Shown: positions 9,966 to 20,290, counted from the stretch's first letter. The stretch is 64,000 nucleotides of DNA from Vibrio chagasii (GCA_041879415.1 CP090851.1:2542001-2606000), one strand, 5' to 3'. Notes: generated from the letters alone by a model not told the origin. Made by a program: numbers and translations.

Positions 9966-10625
9966 ATGTCTAGTCCTACTCTCACTGACAAAGTATCAAA
10001 GATGATTCGCCAGGATATTCTTAATGGTGAGTTAGCCCCAGGCCAAAAGCTCGTTGTTGCTGATCTAAAGAACAGATACAACGTTGGCGCATCTCCAATT
10101 CGCGAAGCTCTAGTGCAGTTATCTTGGAGCAAATACGTAAAGCTCGAGCCACAAAAAGGCTGTTGGGTAGCACCAGTATCAAAGAAAGAACTGAATGATC
10201 TTTATGAGAGCTTACGTGTCGTTTCATCAGTACTACTGAAAAAAGCGATTTCTGCGGGCGATGAAACCTGGGAGCTGGATGTACTGACCTCTTATCACAA
10301 GCTGTCTCGAGTACAGCATGTGTCTGAAGAGTTTGACTGTGTGGAATGGGAAGAGCGTCACCAACAGTTCCACGTTGCGCTACTTGAAGGTGCTGACTCA
10401 GAGAACATGTTTAGCTTCTTTGAAGATTTGATCAACCAAGTAAAGCGTTACCGCTTCTTAGCAATGTCAGCACAGAGTGCATCAGAAGAGCTGTTCAACA
10501 TTGATGAGCACGAAATGATCATGAAGCTAGTACTATCGAAAAATGTAGAGCAAGCAACAGAACTGCTTGATCAACATCTGCTAGGTTCAATGAAACGAAT
10601 TGAAGAAGTTATCGAAGCGGCATAA
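9966..10625 (+). CDS. GntR-family (FCD domain) transcriptional regulator
   Basis: A 219-aa regulator from ATG 9966, which has TGAGG six bases upstream; an ATG at 9954 overlaps that site and is less likely. The N-terminal winged helix (about 5-70) includes GELAPGQKLVVADLKNRYNVGASPIREALVQL, typical of the FadR subfamily. The C-terminal all-helical FCD ligand domain (about 85-215) has the spaced acidic/His residues seen in metal- and carboxylate-binding members (VEWEERHQQFHVAL and DEHEMIMKLVL). It follows pykF but has its own spacer and terminator, so it is probably monocistronic. Effector and targets cannot be read from the sequence; organic-acid control is typical of this subfamily. Confidence 0.87.
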   Translation: MSSPTLTDKVSKMIRQDILNGELAPGQKLVVADLKNRYNVGASPIREALVQLSWSKYVKLEPQKGCWVAPVSKKELNDLYESLRVVSSVLLKKAISAGDETWELDVLTSYHKLSRVQHVSEEFDCVEWEERHQQFHVALLEGADSENMFSFFEDLINQVKRYRFLAMSAQSASEELFNIDEHEMIMKLVLSKNVEQATELLDQHLLGSMKRIEEVIEAA

Positions 10626-10652
10626 GGCAGCGATAGGTTTCAAAGCAATAAA

Positions 10653-10680
10653 AAAACGGAGCTATGGCTCCGTTTTTTTT
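10653..10680 (+). terminator. Terminator of the GntR-family gene
   Basis: Stem ACGGAGC / GCTCCGT around a TATG-type loop, with eight T's. Confidence 0.9.
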
Positions 10681-10696
10681 CAGCACCAAAACTGGG

Positions 10697-10828
10697 CTAC
10701 CACCCAAAAAACTCTTTGTGATGAGTATTGAGTAGCAAAACCATAGGTAAGAAGTACAAAGCACTCAGTTTAAAACCAAGAATGACCAATGTACCTATAG
10801 TTAATCTCACTAAAAAATCGACAAACAT
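10697..10828 (-). CDS. Possible 43-aa hydrophobic membrane protein
   Basis: A short frame opens with MFVDFLVRLTIG, continues as a strongly hydrophobic stretch to about residue 34, then ends in a polar tail with HHKEFFGW before TAG. AGAGG lies six bases before the ATG, good Shine-Dalgarno spacing. One or two membrane passes with Arg/Lys flanks are predicted. It lies between the GntR-gene terminator and a 396-bp gene-free stretch, pointing away from the latter. No family is recognised. Short hydrophobic frames can arise by chance in AT-rich DNA, so coding status rests on the ribosome site and amphipathic layout alone. Confidence 0.45.
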   Translation of the reverse strand: MFVDFLVRLTIGTLVILGFKLSALYFLPMVLLLNTHHKEFFGW

Positions 10829-11224
10829 ACCACGCCTCTTTTAACCAGACTGTATGATCCCCAAACTCTTGCTCCTGCTAACCTAATTCTACTGCTGCCT
10901 TTCAACTCATTGAAAAGGCTAGCTAACCAGCTGAATTAAGTTAACGGTGTCATCCCTTTACTATCTGGTAAACACTCTATTTATTACACCGCTTAACATG
11001 ATGTAATCTGAAGCAACGTAGTTTACTTATTGTTCATTCTAGCTCAAATTTTCACCATCATTAGACTTTAGTCTAACTGTACAAAAATTGTGACATAGCT
11101 CGCTCAAAAGTGAGATTCCTAAAATCTACATTGAAAATACTTAACCACTCTCTCAAGTGAAAGGCACCTAAAGAAATACAGTTGCGGTAAACAAAAAGGA
11201 CTAGGAATAAAGAAAGGTATAAAG
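10829..11224. other. 396-bp gene-free stretch
   Basis: No gene was found. It contains a 16-bp palindrome with arms TTAGACT (11061-11067) and AGTCTAA (11070-11076), which could be a regulator site. It probably contains the promoter of the small ORF to its left and the untranslated end of the diguanylate cyclase gene to its right, for which no clear terminator was seen. Confidence 0.4.
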
Positions 11225-13108
11225 CTACGCGACATCCGCATAGCTAGGACAGATAGAAACGGTATTACGCCCAGATGATTTCGACTCATAAAGCCCGACA
11301 TCTGCACATTTGTATGAACGGGTGCTGTTGCTCGTCAAGTCTGTGAAACCGACACTGACAGTTACCTTGGTGCCTGCAGACAGTTCAATCTCAATGCGTA
11401 GTCGGTCCAATACACGCTTCGCTTCTGGCAAAGAGGTGTGTGGCATTAACAGTGCGAACTCTTCACCACCAACACGCGCCACAAAATCGGTACTGCGGAG
11501 GCTGTCTTGTAGAAGCTTAGCCACTCTGGCAATCACACGATCACCCTCATCATGACCAAGCTCATCATTGATTCGTTTAAAGTTATCGATATCGACTAAA
11601 GCTAAACAAGTAGTCGCTTCATTTGGGTAACGCTCAACCAAGCGAGAATAGTAAGCCAACTGCTCTTCAAACTTTCGACGATTCCAGAGATTGCTCAAAG
11701 CATCTCGCTCACTCAAAAAACGCAGACGCACTTCGAGCTCTTTCCTTACTGATATATCCACCAGCGAGGTAATGTAGTAGCTAACTTTACCAGAGTTACT
11801 CTTAACCACATGGACACGCATGATTGCAGTAAAAGGAATACGCAGCTTGTTCTTACACAATACCTCGCCTTCCCACACTTCTTCATTATCTAAGTGTCGC
11901 CAGATAGATTCGCTGGTGAGCTGCTGATCTGTATTTTCCAACAGAAGCTGCAGTGCATTATGACCGATAACTTGTGCTTCGCTGTAACCGGTCATATTTT
12001 CAAACTCGTTGTTGATCATCATAGTACGATGCTGTTTGTCCGTGATCATCACAGCAGACATACCATTCAACGCAGCACGAGCTAATTTACTTTCTAAGCT
12101 GCGACGTCGGTAATGCGTCACCAGATAAGCAAATGGGAACGCAAACATCAACACAGTGAAAAGTACGATGATCTCTTCGTGGGCAAGATCATTGAGATCT
12201 CGTTCTGCTCGAGCAAGAAGTTGCGTCTCATTAAGCTGAATCACAAAGTACATTTTTTGATTATTGGCTAGCAGAACGGTGTTAAACGCAAACAAATTAC
12301 CATCTTCAAATACCGTCCCCTTTTGTTGCTGAGAGAGCGCTTTCCATGTTTGAGGAGCTATGTTTTTGAGGTTGAAACCTTTTCTTTCAGGAACAGAGTC
12401 GCCAAACAGTTTGCTGTTGTTTGGGCTAGCGATGTAATAGCCCTCACCATTAACGACTTCCGATCTAAAATCATAATCCGGAGAGAAGTTAAGGCGCGAA
12501 GAGAGCCCCCATACATCGAGGTTAATCACTAAATAACCGACACGCTTTTCAGGTGTTTCGACAGGAGTGAACACTCGAAAGACAGGCTTATAAGGGTATG
12601 CTAACTCACCATGCTCAGTTTCAAGCTCTATCCCCCAACCACCGATATCTTCGTGTTCTAGGCTCTGTGCAAACTGATAATAGTTAGATTCAGACTTATC
12701 TTGTAATTGCTGAGGCAGCGTCACGGCTCCAGTTAAAGACGAATAGTTCACACGAACCAGCTCTTTACCTGCAACGTCGATTAAGTGAATTTGTGTGTAC
12801 CATTTTTGGTTCACTAATACAGACTGCCACACTTCTTCTAGGAGGCTTTTCGTCTGTTCAGACGGAGAAGATGCGAAATTAACTAAGCTTTGGCTATGAC
12901 TCAGTAGCCTCATAACCGAAACCAATTGAGCTTTTAAGAGGTTGTAGTCCCTCTCAGCGTAAACCAACTGATGAAGGGCTTGTTTCGCTGTATCATCAAA
13001 GCTTTGTTGTTTGACTTCTTTGTAGCGCTGTAAATAGTAAAGTCCCACTGCCGAAGACAGTGCTATCGAAATAATCAGCAATGTAATTATCGATTTACTA
13101 TTTCTCAT
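11225..13108 (-). CDS. Membrane-bound PAS–GGDEF diguanylate cyclase
   Basis: Predicted to make cyclic di-GMP in response to an extracellular signal. Of 627 aa, the first membrane segment is at about 8-25, followed by a periplasmic Cache-like sensor region (about 30-305) and a second membrane helix (about 311-330, VLFTVLMFAFPFAYLV). Next come a PAS domain (about 340-455, MITDKQHRTMMINNEFENMTG) and a GGDEF domain (about 470-620). The active motif is GGEEF (about 546-550). RSTD five residues upstream is the inhibitory I-site, so product inhibition is expected. The C-terminal ADVGLYESKSSGRN departs slightly from the usual ADxALYxAKxxGRN. The gene is separated from ilvH by a terminator. Confidence 0.93.
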   Translation of the reverse strand: MRNSKSIITLLIISIALSSAVGLYYLQRYKEVKQQSFDDTAKQALHQLVYAERDYNLLKAQLVSVMRLLSHSQSLVNFASSPSEQTKSLLEEVWQSVLVNQKWYTQIHLIDVAGKELVRVNYSSLTGAVTLPQQLQDKSESNYYQFAQSLEHEDIGGWGIELETEHGELAYPYKPVFRVFTPVETPEKRVGYLVINLDVWGLSSRLNFSPDYDFRSEVVNGEGYYIASPNNSKLFGDSVPERKGFNLKNIAPQTWKALSQQQKGTVFEDGNLFAFNTVLLANNQKMYFVIQLNETQLLARAERDLNDLAHEEIIVLFTVLMFAFPFAYLVTHYRRRSLESKLARAALNGMSAVMITDKQHRTMMINNEFENMTGYSEAQVIGHNALQLLLENTDQQLTSESIWRHLDNEEVWEGEVLCKNKLRIPFTAIMRVHVVKSNSGKVSYYITSLVDISVRKELEVRLRFLSERDALSNLWNRRKFEEQLAYYSRLVERYPNEATTCLALVDIDNFKRINDELGHDEGDRVIARVAKLLQDSLRSTDFVARVGGEEFALLMPHTSLPEAKRVLDRLRIEIELSAGTKVTVSVGFTDLTSNSTRSYKCADVGLYESKSSGRNTVSICPSYADVA

Positions 13109-13169
13109 TGCTAACTCAAATGAAAGTAGAAGGAAGCGCAGGATTATAGCACTCTATAAAATTAACAAA

Positions 13170-13200
13170 ATAAAAGCCGCTTAAAAAAGCGGCTTTATAG
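13170..13200 (-). terminator. Terminator of ilvIH
   Basis: Stem AAAGCCGCTT / AAGCGGCTTT. Read on the minus strand it ends in TTTTATTTT. It lies between ilvH and the diguanylate cyclase gene. Confidence 0.85.
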
Positions 13201-13222
13201 CTATTTTTTAAATACTTAACGT

Positions 13223-13717
13223 TTAAGCTTTCAGCGCGCGCTCGCCGCGAGCAATACCGACTACGCCACTGCGTGCCACTTCAAGTACTTCCGTCACTTC
13301 AGACAGAGCTTGAATGAAAGCATCCAGTTTCTCGCTCGTGCCCGCCATTTGCACCGTGTATTGAGAAGCGGTCACATCAACAATTTGACCACGGAAGATA
13401 TCCGCCGTGCGCTTCACTTCTGCACGAGCAAAGCCACTCGCACGAACTTTTACCATCAAGAGTTCACGCTCGATGTGCTCAAGCTCAGAGACTTCCTGAA
13501 CTTTAAGAACATCAATCAGCTTATGCAGTTGCTTCTGGATCTGTTCAAGCTGCATTTCGCTCGAGTTAGTTGTCACGTTCAAACGAGAAAGCGTTGGATC
13601 ATCTGTTGGAGATACGTTCAACGACTCGATGTTGTAGCCACGTTGAGAAAACAAGCCAACCACACGAGAAAGCGCACCCGGTTGGTTTTCCATTAGTAGT
13701 GAAATAATGTGTCTCAT
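13223..13717 (-). CDS. ilvH: Acetolactate synthase III small subunit IlvH
   Basis: Regulatory subunit giving valine sensitivity and activation to IlvI. The 164-aa protein has an N-terminal ACT domain (MRHIISLLMENQPGALSRVVGLFSQRGYNIESL) and a C-terminal ferredoxin-like domain, matching E. coli IlvH (163 aa). The start is one base past the ilvI stop, and its ribosome site (GGAGAG) lies inside the end of ilvI, so translation is probably coupled. Confidence 0.97.
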   Translation of the reverse strand: MRHIISLLMENQPGALSRVVGLFSQRGYNIESLNVSPTDDPTLSRLNVTTNSSEMQLEQIQKQLHKLIDVLKVQEVSELEHIERELLMVKVRASGFARAEVKRTADIFRGQIVDVTASQYTVQMAGTSEKLDAFIQALSEVTEVLEVARSGVVGIARGERALKA

Positions 13718-13718
13718 A

Positions 13719-15458
13719 TTATGTTCTCTCCGTTTTGCTTAGCCACATGTTATCCATACCCTCGCCTTTAATCTGCATTGGGTATACGTGCTCGGTGTCA
13801 TCCACACTGATATCGACAAATACCAAACGGTCTTTCATCGCTAGTGCTTTTTCCAAACCTGATTCCAGTTCATCCGGAGATGAAATGCGCATACCTACGT
13901 GACCATAAGCCTCCGCAATAGCCGCAAAATCAGGAACAGAGTCCATATATGAGTTTGAGTGACGACCTTGATAAACAATGTCTTGCCACTGTTTAACCAT
14001 TCCTAAGAAACGGTTGTTTAGGTTAATAATCTTAACAGGGATGTTGTACTGCAGTGCCGTCGACAGCTCTTGGATATTCATCTGAATACTCCCGTCACCG
14101 GTTACTACCACAACTTCTTCATCTGGTTTAGCGAACTTAACACCCATGCCTGCAGGTAGACCAAAGCCCATGGTGCCTAGGCCACCAGAGTTAATCCAAC
14201 GGCGTGGTTTGTTAAATGGGTAATATAACGCTGCGAACATTTGGTGTTGGCCAACATCAGAAGCAACGTAAGCATCACCATTGGTTACTTTGTGCAGAGC
14301 TTCAATAACTTGCTGCGGCTTAATGCACTCAGAAGATTTTTCATATGCTAAGCAGTTACGATCTTGCCACTGCTTGATTTCACTCCACCAGCTCTCAAGA
14401 GCTTCAGCATCGTTAGTGCCGCCCTGCTCAATCAGCAGGTTAACCATGCTCTCAAGTACTTTTTCCGCAGAACCTACGATAGGCAGATCCACTTTCACGT
14501 TTTTAGAGATCGACGATGGGTCGATATCAATGTGCATGATCTTCGCGTTCGGGCAGTACTTATCTAGATTGTTGGTTGTGCGATCATCAAAACGTACACC
14601 GACACCAAAAATAAGATCGGCATTATGCATCGCCATATTGGCTTCGTACAAACCGTGCATGCCTAACATGCCTAGAGAATTCTTGTGAGTACCAGGGAAA
14701 GCACCTAAGCCCATTAGTGTGCTTACTACGGGTAGATTCAGTGCTTCAGCCAATTTGATCAGCTGTTGATCGGCCTCAGAGATAACCGCGCCGCCACCGA
14801 CATAAAGTACTGGCTTCTTCGCTTCAAGGAGTGCCTTTAGTGCCTTCTTGATCTGACCTTTATGACCCGTAACCGTTGGGTTGTACGAACGCATTTTGAT
14901 CGTTTCTGGGTATTCATAAGGAAGCTTGATTTGCGGGTTTAATACATCTTTTGGCAGATCGATAACCACAGGACCAGGACGTCCTGTCGTTGAAATATAG
15001 AATGCTTTTTTTAGAACTTCAGGGATATCTTCCGCTTTCTTAACTAGGAAGCTGTGTTTAACTATCGGGCGAGATACACCCACGATGTCACACTCTTGGA
15101 AGGCATCATTACCAATGAGATTGTTTGGTACGTTACCTGAGATAACGATCATTGGAATCGAGTCCATGTACGCCGTTGCAATACCTGTTACGGTATTGGT
15201 TGCGCCAGGACCAGAACATACCAGTACTACACCAGGCTTGCCGGTAGAACGAGTATAGCCATCTGCCATATGGGTAGCGGCTTGTTCGTGTCGTACTAAT
15301 ACGTGTTTGATTTCATCAGTTTTCGCATGCAGCGCATCATAGATATCAAGTACAGAACCACCTGGGTAACCAAAGATTTGTTCTACACCCTCTTCAATAA
15401 GAGACTGCACCACCATCTCAGCGCCGGATAACATTGCTGTTTCAGGTTTTGTTGTCAT
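13719..15458 (-). CDS. ilvI: Acetolactate synthase III large subunit IlvI
   Basis: ThDP- and FAD-dependent catalytic subunit making acetolactate or acetohydroxybutyrate for valine, leucine and isoleucine. The frame opens at 15482, but ATG 15458 has GAGGAGA six bases upstream and gives [15 protein letters not shown], 579 aa (E. coli 574). Motifs: [15 protein letters not shown] and the catalytic Glu in [14 protein letters not shown] in the N-terminal ThDP domain, a central FAD-binding domain, and the [18 protein letters not shown]hDP/Mg site at about 450-467. It is co-transcribed with ilvH. Lrp control is known for E. coli ilvIH; no convincing Lrp site was identified here. Confidence 0.97.
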   Translation of the reverse strand: MTTKPETAMLSGAEMVVQSLIEEGVEQIFGYPGGSVLDIYDALHAKTDEIKHVLVRHEQAATHMADGYTRSTGKPGVVLVCSGPGATNTVTGIATAYMDSIPMIVISGNVPNNLIGNDAFQECDIVGVSRPIVKHSFLVKKAEDIPEVLKKAFYISTTGRPGPVVIDLPKDVLNPQIKLPYEYPETIKMRSYNPTVTGHKGQIKKALKALLEAKKPVLYVGGGAVISEADQQLIKLAEALNLPVVSTLMGLGAFPGTHKNSLGMLGMHGLYEANMAMHNADLIFGVGVRFDDRTTNNLDKYCPNAKIMHIDIDPSSISKNVKVDLPIVGSAEKVLESMVNLLIEQGGTNDAEALESWWSEIKQWQDRNCLAYEKSSECIKPQQVIEALHKVTNGDAYVASDVGQHQMFAALYYPFNKPRRWINSGGLGTMGFGLPAGMGVKFAKPDEEVVVVTGDGSIQMNIQELSTALQYNIPVKIINLNNRFLGMVKQWQDIVYQGRHSNSYMDSVPDFAAIAEAYGHVGMRISSPDELESGLEKALAMKDRLVFVDISVDDTEHVYPMQIKGEGMDNMWLSKTERT

Positions 15459-15918
15459 ATTGCTCTCCTCACCAGTTTCCAATCACATTTGGTGAACGTG
15501 TTGGGCTAGTTTTTCATAGTCTAGGGCTTATTCGTAGCCTAATTCGAAATACTTCCACTTTTTCGGCTATGGCTGTCTGTCGTGATAACAACAAACAGTA
15601 ATACGAAACAACTTTAACGCTTTATTATCATCTGGTCTAACACCCGTTATCCGGCGATCATGTTAAAAAACCAACCATCAGCTTAAAACATCAAACAAAC
15701 ACTACCCCAAGCCAAGCAGCCAGTCATAAAAACCACATTTACACTCAAAAAAAGCACTTAATATTTATATAAATGACTAATTATCGATAAATGAAGCGCT
15801 TTTCTGTGTGCGCATTCGCACATTCTTCCAAGTCTTGAGCCATAAAAAATCCCCCTAAAAATGCAATCACATTCGTAGGGGGATTTTTAAACAACTGAAA
15901 ATTTATCTATCCTAAAAA
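15459..15918. other. 460-bp stretch upstream of ilvI
   Basis: The part next to ilvI must contain its promoter on the minus strand and is AT-rich, consistent with an Lrp- or H-NS-type regulatory region (inference). A small hairpin TGTGCG-CATT-CGCACA lies at 15807-15822. The left end holds the acyl-CoA synthetase terminator. No gene was seen. Confidence 0.5.
15844..15889. terminator. Terminator of the acyl-CoA synthetase gene
   Basis: Stem AAAAATCCCCCTA (15845-15857) / TAGGGGGATTTTT (15876-15888) works as a terminator on the minus strand and has T's on both sides. Confidence 0.8.
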
Positions 15919-17727
15919 CTACTTATCTTTAGGCTTTTCAGTGTACATTTCTTCGATTTCGTCTTGATACTTGTCGTTAATAACTTTACGACGCAGTTTC
16001 TGAGTTGGCGTTAATTCGCCATCATCCATTGAAAACGCTTTTGGTAACAACTTGAATTTCTTCACTTGCTCAAATTTAGCAAGCTCTTGCTGCAAGTCAT
16101 TCACACGCTTCTCAAGCATCTCAACGATTTGGTGGTGCTTAATCAGTTCTACTCGATCGTGGTACTTGATATTCAACTCTTTAGCGTACTCTTCTAACGA
16201 GTCGTAACACGGAACAATCAGTGCAGAAACGAATTTACGTGTATCAGCAATAACAGCAATTTGCTCGATGAAGTGGTCTTTACCGATCGCGCCTTCTACT
16301 ACTTGCGGTGCAATGTACTTGCCGCCTGAAGTTTTCATCAGCTCTTTAATACGGTCGGTAATAAACAGGTTACCATTTTCATCAAAATGACCCGCATCAC
16401 CGGTCTTCAAGAAGCCGTGCTCATCGAATGTTTTGGCTGTCTCTTCTGGCATTTTGTAGTAGCCACGCATCACCATTGGGCCACGAACAAGAATCTCATT
16501 CTGAGCACCAATTTTCACTTCAGCGCCCGGCATAGCCATACCAATCGAGTCAGGGTTAAAGCAGCGGTCATCCCAGCACGAAACTGTTGCTGTAGTTTCT
16601 GTCATACCGTAGCCAAGTTTTACGTTAATGCCGATAGCATGGAAGAAACGACCAATGGTTTCATCAAGCTTCGCGCCACCACATGGCATGAAATTGATGT
16701 TACCGCCAAGCAGCGCTCGCAGCTTGGATAACACAAGCTTATCGGCTAGCGCATGGCTCTTCTTCAGCATCAGTGATGGTGTACGACCTTCTTGGTGACA
16801 AACCGAGAGCTTAGCGCCCATGTTTACCGCCCAAGTAAATAGTACTTTACGGATAAATGGTGCTTTCGATACTTTCTCGTGAATCGCAGAAAAGATCTTT
16901 TCGTAAAAGCGTGGAACCGCACACATTACGGTAGGTTTCACGTCGCTCAGTGCATCACGTACCTGCATTGTGTCTTGCAGATAGCAGTTAGTTGCGCCTT
17001 TGTAGAGCACGTAAAAAGTCCAAGCACGCTCAAATACATGTGATAAAGGTAGGAAACACAACGAGACATCGTCTTTCGTTAGGCTCAAGCGCTCATCGTG
17101 TCCTTCTAGCTGGTAGCCAACATTGGTGTAATCAAGCATGACACCCTTAGGCTGACCTGTTGTACCAGAGGTATAGATAAGGGTCAGTAAGTCATCCATG
17201 TTTGCATCAGCAAGACGAGCATCGAACTCAGCCTGTTGTGACTGGACGCCACGAGCCATGAAATCATTCCAAGATACCGCAAAGCTGTGGCCCTGAAGAT
17301 CGATATCATCAGACATCGCCACAACCACTTCTAGCTGTTCGCACTCTTCAAATAGGCTAACCGCAGCATCGAATTGAGCTTGCTCACCGACGAATAGGAT
17401 CTTCACATCCGCATTTTGGATGATGTAAGAAGACTGCGCAGCTGTATTGGTTGGGTAAATCGGCACAGTAACAAGACGAGCTTGCAGAGCAGCAAAATCT
17501 GCCACAGTCCACTGAGGCATATTGTTTGAATAGATACCGATCTTATCTTGAACTCTCAATCCTTGAGCCAATAGCGCTAATGAAAGCGTATCGATTTGTT
17601 CTCCAAACTGCTGCCAGCTAATGCCTTGCCATACATTACCTACTTTGTGTTTCAAAGCTGTACGGTTGCCGCCTTGGGCAATTTGGTCACGAAGTCTTTT
17701 TACGATATGAAAATCTAAATTGGCCAT
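15919..17727 (-). CDS. Long-chain acyl-CoA synthetase (AMP-forming, FAA1/FadD-like)
   Basis: Predicted to activate long-chain fatty acids to acyl-CoA through an acyl-AMP intermediate. The 602-aa protein has the AMP-binding P-loop [15 protein letters not shown] (about 183-197), the adenine/linker motif [26 protein letters not shown], and the linker [21 protein letters not shown] carrying the hinge and the C-terminal subdomain. This layout is the eukaryotic-like FAA1 type rather than enterobacterial FadD. It stands alone between ilvI and leuO, with terminators on either side. Chain-length preference cannot be judged from sequence. Vibrio species carry several FadD-like enzymes, so no symbol is given. 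Confidence 0.9.
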   Translation of the reverse strand: MANLDFHIVKRLRDQIAQGGNRTALKHKVGNVWQGISWQQFGEQIDTLSLALLAQGLRVQDKIGIYSNNMPQWTVADFAALQARLVTVPIYPTNTAAQSSYIIQNADVKILFVGEQAQFDAAVSLFEECEQLEVVVAMSDDIDLQGHSFAVSWNDFMARGVQSQQAEFDARLADANMDDLLTLIYTSGTTGQPKGVMLDYTNVGYQLEGHDERLSLTKDDVSLCFLPLSHVFERAWTFYVLYKGATNCYLQDTMQVRDALSDVKPTVMCAVPRFYEKIFSAIHEKVSKAPFIRKVLFTWAVNMGAKLSVCHQEGRTPSLMLKKSHALADKLVLSKLRALLGGNINFMPCGGAKLDETIGRFFHAIGINVKLGYGMTETTATVSCWDDRCFNPDSIGMAMPGAEVKIGAQNEILVRGPMVMRGYYKMPEETAKTFDEHGFLKTGDAGHFDENGNLFITDRIKELMKTSGGKYIAPQVVEGAIGKDHFIEQIAVIADTRKFVSALIVPCYDSLEEYAKELNIKYHDRVELIKHHQIVEMLEKRVNDLQQELAKFEQVKKFKLLPKAFSMDDGELTPTQKLRRKVINDKYQDEIEEMYTEKPKDK

Positions 17728-17870
17728 CTCTTTACCTTTGGCTTACACCTGTAAGCTTTTTTGAGCGCACAAGTGTACCTCTGATAATGGAAAAGGCAAC
17801 TGATGGAGCTCAAAGTTATCAGTAATAGTACGTCTCTCGCTAAGTTTTCTATCAGCAAAGATAGCAAGCA

Positions 17871-17909
17871 CAAAAAAGCCCTAAGCTAGAATCCCAGCTT
17901 AGGGCTTAT
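17871..17909. terminator. Terminator of leuO
   Basis: Stem AAGCCCTAAGCT (17876-17887) / AGCTTAGGGCTT (17896-17907), A-tract on the left giving U's on the minus-strand transcript. Confidence 0.85.
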
Positions 17910-17928
17910 AAATCATAGAGTTTAGTGC

Positions 17929-18888
17929 TTAGTTAAGCGCCACTACTTCGCCACAGATCATCATTAGTTGATCTCGTAACCAAATGTGTCCCTTGTCCTT
18001 TTCACTTGATTCATGCCAGCTTAGGTAGCCAGAGATTGCCGCATTATCGAATGGGAAATCTAGGATTTGTAGATTCTCTTTGTTTGCTGCGTGCTCTACC
18101 ATCCAGCGAGGCGCAATCGTTACTAGCTCAGATTGACCAACAACGTAAAGTACGTTGCTTAGGCTCGTACCTTCGTAGAAAGGCATGCAGTCTAGGTCAC
18201 GGTAAGCTTGCTCAGAGAAGCTGCGTTGACCGTGAATGCGAGACAGTTTCGCGTGCTTCTCGTTCAATAGCTCTTCAGCTGTCACTTCGCCGTTAATGCG
18301 TGGGTGAGAAGAAGAAGCAACCACAACCAATTCGTCTTGGAAGATCTCAGTACTAGAGAAACCTTGCTCATCGAAGCGAGCGTAATCAATAACGAAGTCG
18401 ATTTCTTGGTAGCGCATACGCTCAGAAAGTTGACGATCGAATTCAGCATCCATGTGCAGTTTTACACTCGGTGCTTGATCGTTAATTGTCGACATAATCT
18501 TAGGTGCAAAACGCATGTCACATGGGCTGCAAATCGCAAGCTTGAACAGGCGAGAAGACGACTCTGGAGAGAACACAGAGCTTGGTAATTCGTTACGTAC
18601 TAATTGTAGTGCTTGGCGGATAGGACCAAACAACTGGCGTGCACGTTGAGTCGGTTGAATACCACGACCTTGGCGCATAAATAGTTCGTCGTTAAACATC
18701 ACTTTTAAGCGTGCTACGGCATTACTAACAGCCGGCTGAGACATACCCAAGTTGTGAGCTGCACGTGTAATGTTTTGTTCTTGCATTACTGCGTCGAATA
18801 CAGTCAAAAGGTTTAAGTCTACTCCACGAAGTGTGCTTTCCATTCTGTAGCTAGCAATAGCACTCATTGCATCTTTTTTCTCTAACAT
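17929..18888 (-). CDS. leuO: LysR-family global regulator LeuO
   Basis: A 319-aa LysR-type regulator. The N-terminal winged helix (about 22-80) reads LRGVDLNLLTVFDAVMQEQNITRAAHNLGMSQPAVSNAVARL, characteristic of LeuO. The C-terminal effector domain (about 110-310) follows. It is an H-NS antagonist and pleiotropic regulator in enterobacteria; in V. cholerae LeuO is linked to the ToxR response and stress resistance. Its place between ilvIH and leuLABCD reproduces the E. coli order, but here other genes separate it from both. Start 18888 has AGAGG about eight bases upstream. The AT-rich upstream region fits autoregulated, silenced expression. Confidence 0.93.
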   Translation of the reverse strand: MLEKKDAMSAIASYRMESTLRGVDLNLLTVFDAVMQEQNITRAAHNLGMSQPAVSNAVARLKVMFNDELFMRQGRGIQPTQRARQLFGPIRQALQLVRNELPSSVFSPESSSRLFKLAICSPCDMRFAPKIMSTINDQAPSVKLHMDAEFDRQLSERMRYQEIDFVIDYARFDEQGFSSTEIFQDELVVVASSSHPRINGEVTAEELLNEKHAKLSRIHGQRSFSEQAYRDLDCMPFYEGTSLSNVLYVVGQSELVTIAPRWMVEHAANKENLQILDFPFDNAAISGYLSWHESSEKDKGHIWLRDQLMMICGEVVALN

Positions 18889-19234
18889 TCAAGTTGCCTC
18901 TTGTCGGTACGACAGCGTTAAATTTGTAATGGTATGGGAATAGATAACCACTAGTTCTTATATTTATCAGACCGATGTTTTTCGGATTACCACTACTATT
19001 AACCAATACATCGCCAGCTACCAACAAGATTGATAAAGAATAATTTTATTTTACCTTAATGATTAATTAACACTTAAAAATCATAAATTTACAGAGTTAT
19101 AAAAAAACATAAAATGCGCTACTTATGAGTTTCATTTCGACTTATTTAGCTGTTCTATCGTTCGGTTACATTTGTTACAATTTATTGAAGTGATGAATTG
19201 ATTAACCATTCAATCCAAAAACACCACTTATGGA
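18889..19234. other. 346-bp AT-rich region upstream of leuO
   Basis: Markedly AT-rich, with runs such as TTTTATTTTACC and ATTAATTAA; no gene was found. It probably holds the leuO promoter (minus strand) and sites for H-NS/LeuO-type proteins. No obvious terminator for the glycosyltransferase gene could be picked out at the right end. Confidence 0.5.
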
Positions 19235-20290
19235 TTAGGTGAGTGATGCGTAGCTCGGAAAGTCCACCTTCTCCCAAAGCTGTTTTCTTAGGTCATCTTG
19301 ATTGGCCCAATTCCCGGCTAAAACCCACTCAACAAGCGCACTAGCGACATCTGGATAAGAGACAACTTCAGCTTGTTTTTCGTTGAGCCAACTACGCAAG
19401 ATCGCCGGATCAAGAAAGCTCATTGTTTGAGCTAATCCAAGTGCCTCTAGTGTGGCCACATTGCTCTGCTGTTCAAACTGTCCATCAAGTGGTTTAAGCA
19501 ATAGTTTCTTGCCCAGAGTCAGCGCTTCAGATGGCAGTTCAAATCCACCATTAGCCACCACACCAGAGCACTGATTTAGGTCGAATTGGAAACCCGCATG
19601 ACTGAGTGGTTTGAAGGTAATGTTTTCGACTTGGCTAGGCTCAATCACGTTTGGGTGATAACAAACAAAACTGTGCGAAACAAACTTCATTAATAGCTCT
19701 GAAATCGCTTCAAGATCCTCAAACGGCAAATAGACCAATGTGAAATCCTGTGGCGCTTGAGTCTGCTCGTTGTGAGCTAAGGTATGAACGATAGGCGGCA
19801 AGATTGGTTGCTCAAAATGATACCAATGCAAACCGATAGAGTGCTCTGTTGGCGCAAAGTATTGAATCACAGAGTGCTCAATCCAATTCCCTCCCTCTTT
19901 AGGCACATCATAGCGAAAAGCATTTTGGTGGCTGATACCAATACAAGGAACGCCCTGCCTTTTGGCCGCCCAAGCTGTTACAGGTTCAAAATCATTGAGC
20001 ACCAAGTCATACGGTGTAAGATCTATCTGTTTAACCTCATTGAGAAAACGCCAGATATTATTCTTGATGAATGTCTTTCCATACTTAACCTGCCCCTGCT
20101 CACTATAAAAAGTTAAGCCGTTACGAACTTGGTAGTTACCAAACTCTTCCATCGAGAAGTACTTGCTCGCTTCTCGGCCTGAAAAGAGAAAATCAACATC
20201 AATGTTCTGCTGACGAAACGCAACGGCCATTGCCCTTGCGCGTGCAATGTGACCATTCCCAGTGCCTTGTACGCCGTATAGTATTTTCAT
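19235..20290 (-). CDS. MJ1255/VC2487-family glycosyltransferase
   Basis: A 351-aa GT-B-type protein resembling the MurG/UDP-sugar transferase fold. The frame extends to 20410, but ATG 20290 has AAGGAAG four bases upstream and gives the family N-terminus MKILYGVQGTGNGHIARARAMA; the longer form would also overlap the PAP2 gene. The C-terminal part has GVVANGGFELPSEALTLGKKLLLKPL, the nucleotide-sugar region of such enzymes. There is no signal peptide. It follows a PAP2-type phosphatase with 55 bp between them, so a shared role in lipid-linked glycan or glycolipid metabolism is plausible but unproven. Confidence 0.85.
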   Translation of the reverse strand: MKILYGVQGTGNGHIARARAMAVAFRQQNIDVDFLFSGREASKYFSMEEFGNYQVRNGLTFYSEQGQVKYGKTFIKNNIWRFLNEVKQIDLTPYDLVLNDFEPVTAWAAKRQGVPCIGISHQNAFRYDVPKEGGNWIEHSVIQYFAPTEHSIGLHWYHFEQPILPPIVHTLAHNEQTQAPQDFTLVYLPFEDLEAISELLMKFVSHSFVCYHPNVIEPSQVENITFKPLSHAGFQFDLNQCSGVVANGGFELPSEALTLGKKLLLKPLDGQFEQQSNVATLEALGLAQTMSFLDPAILRSWLNEKQAEVVSYPDVASALVEWVLAGNWANQDDLRKQLWEKVDFPSYASLT

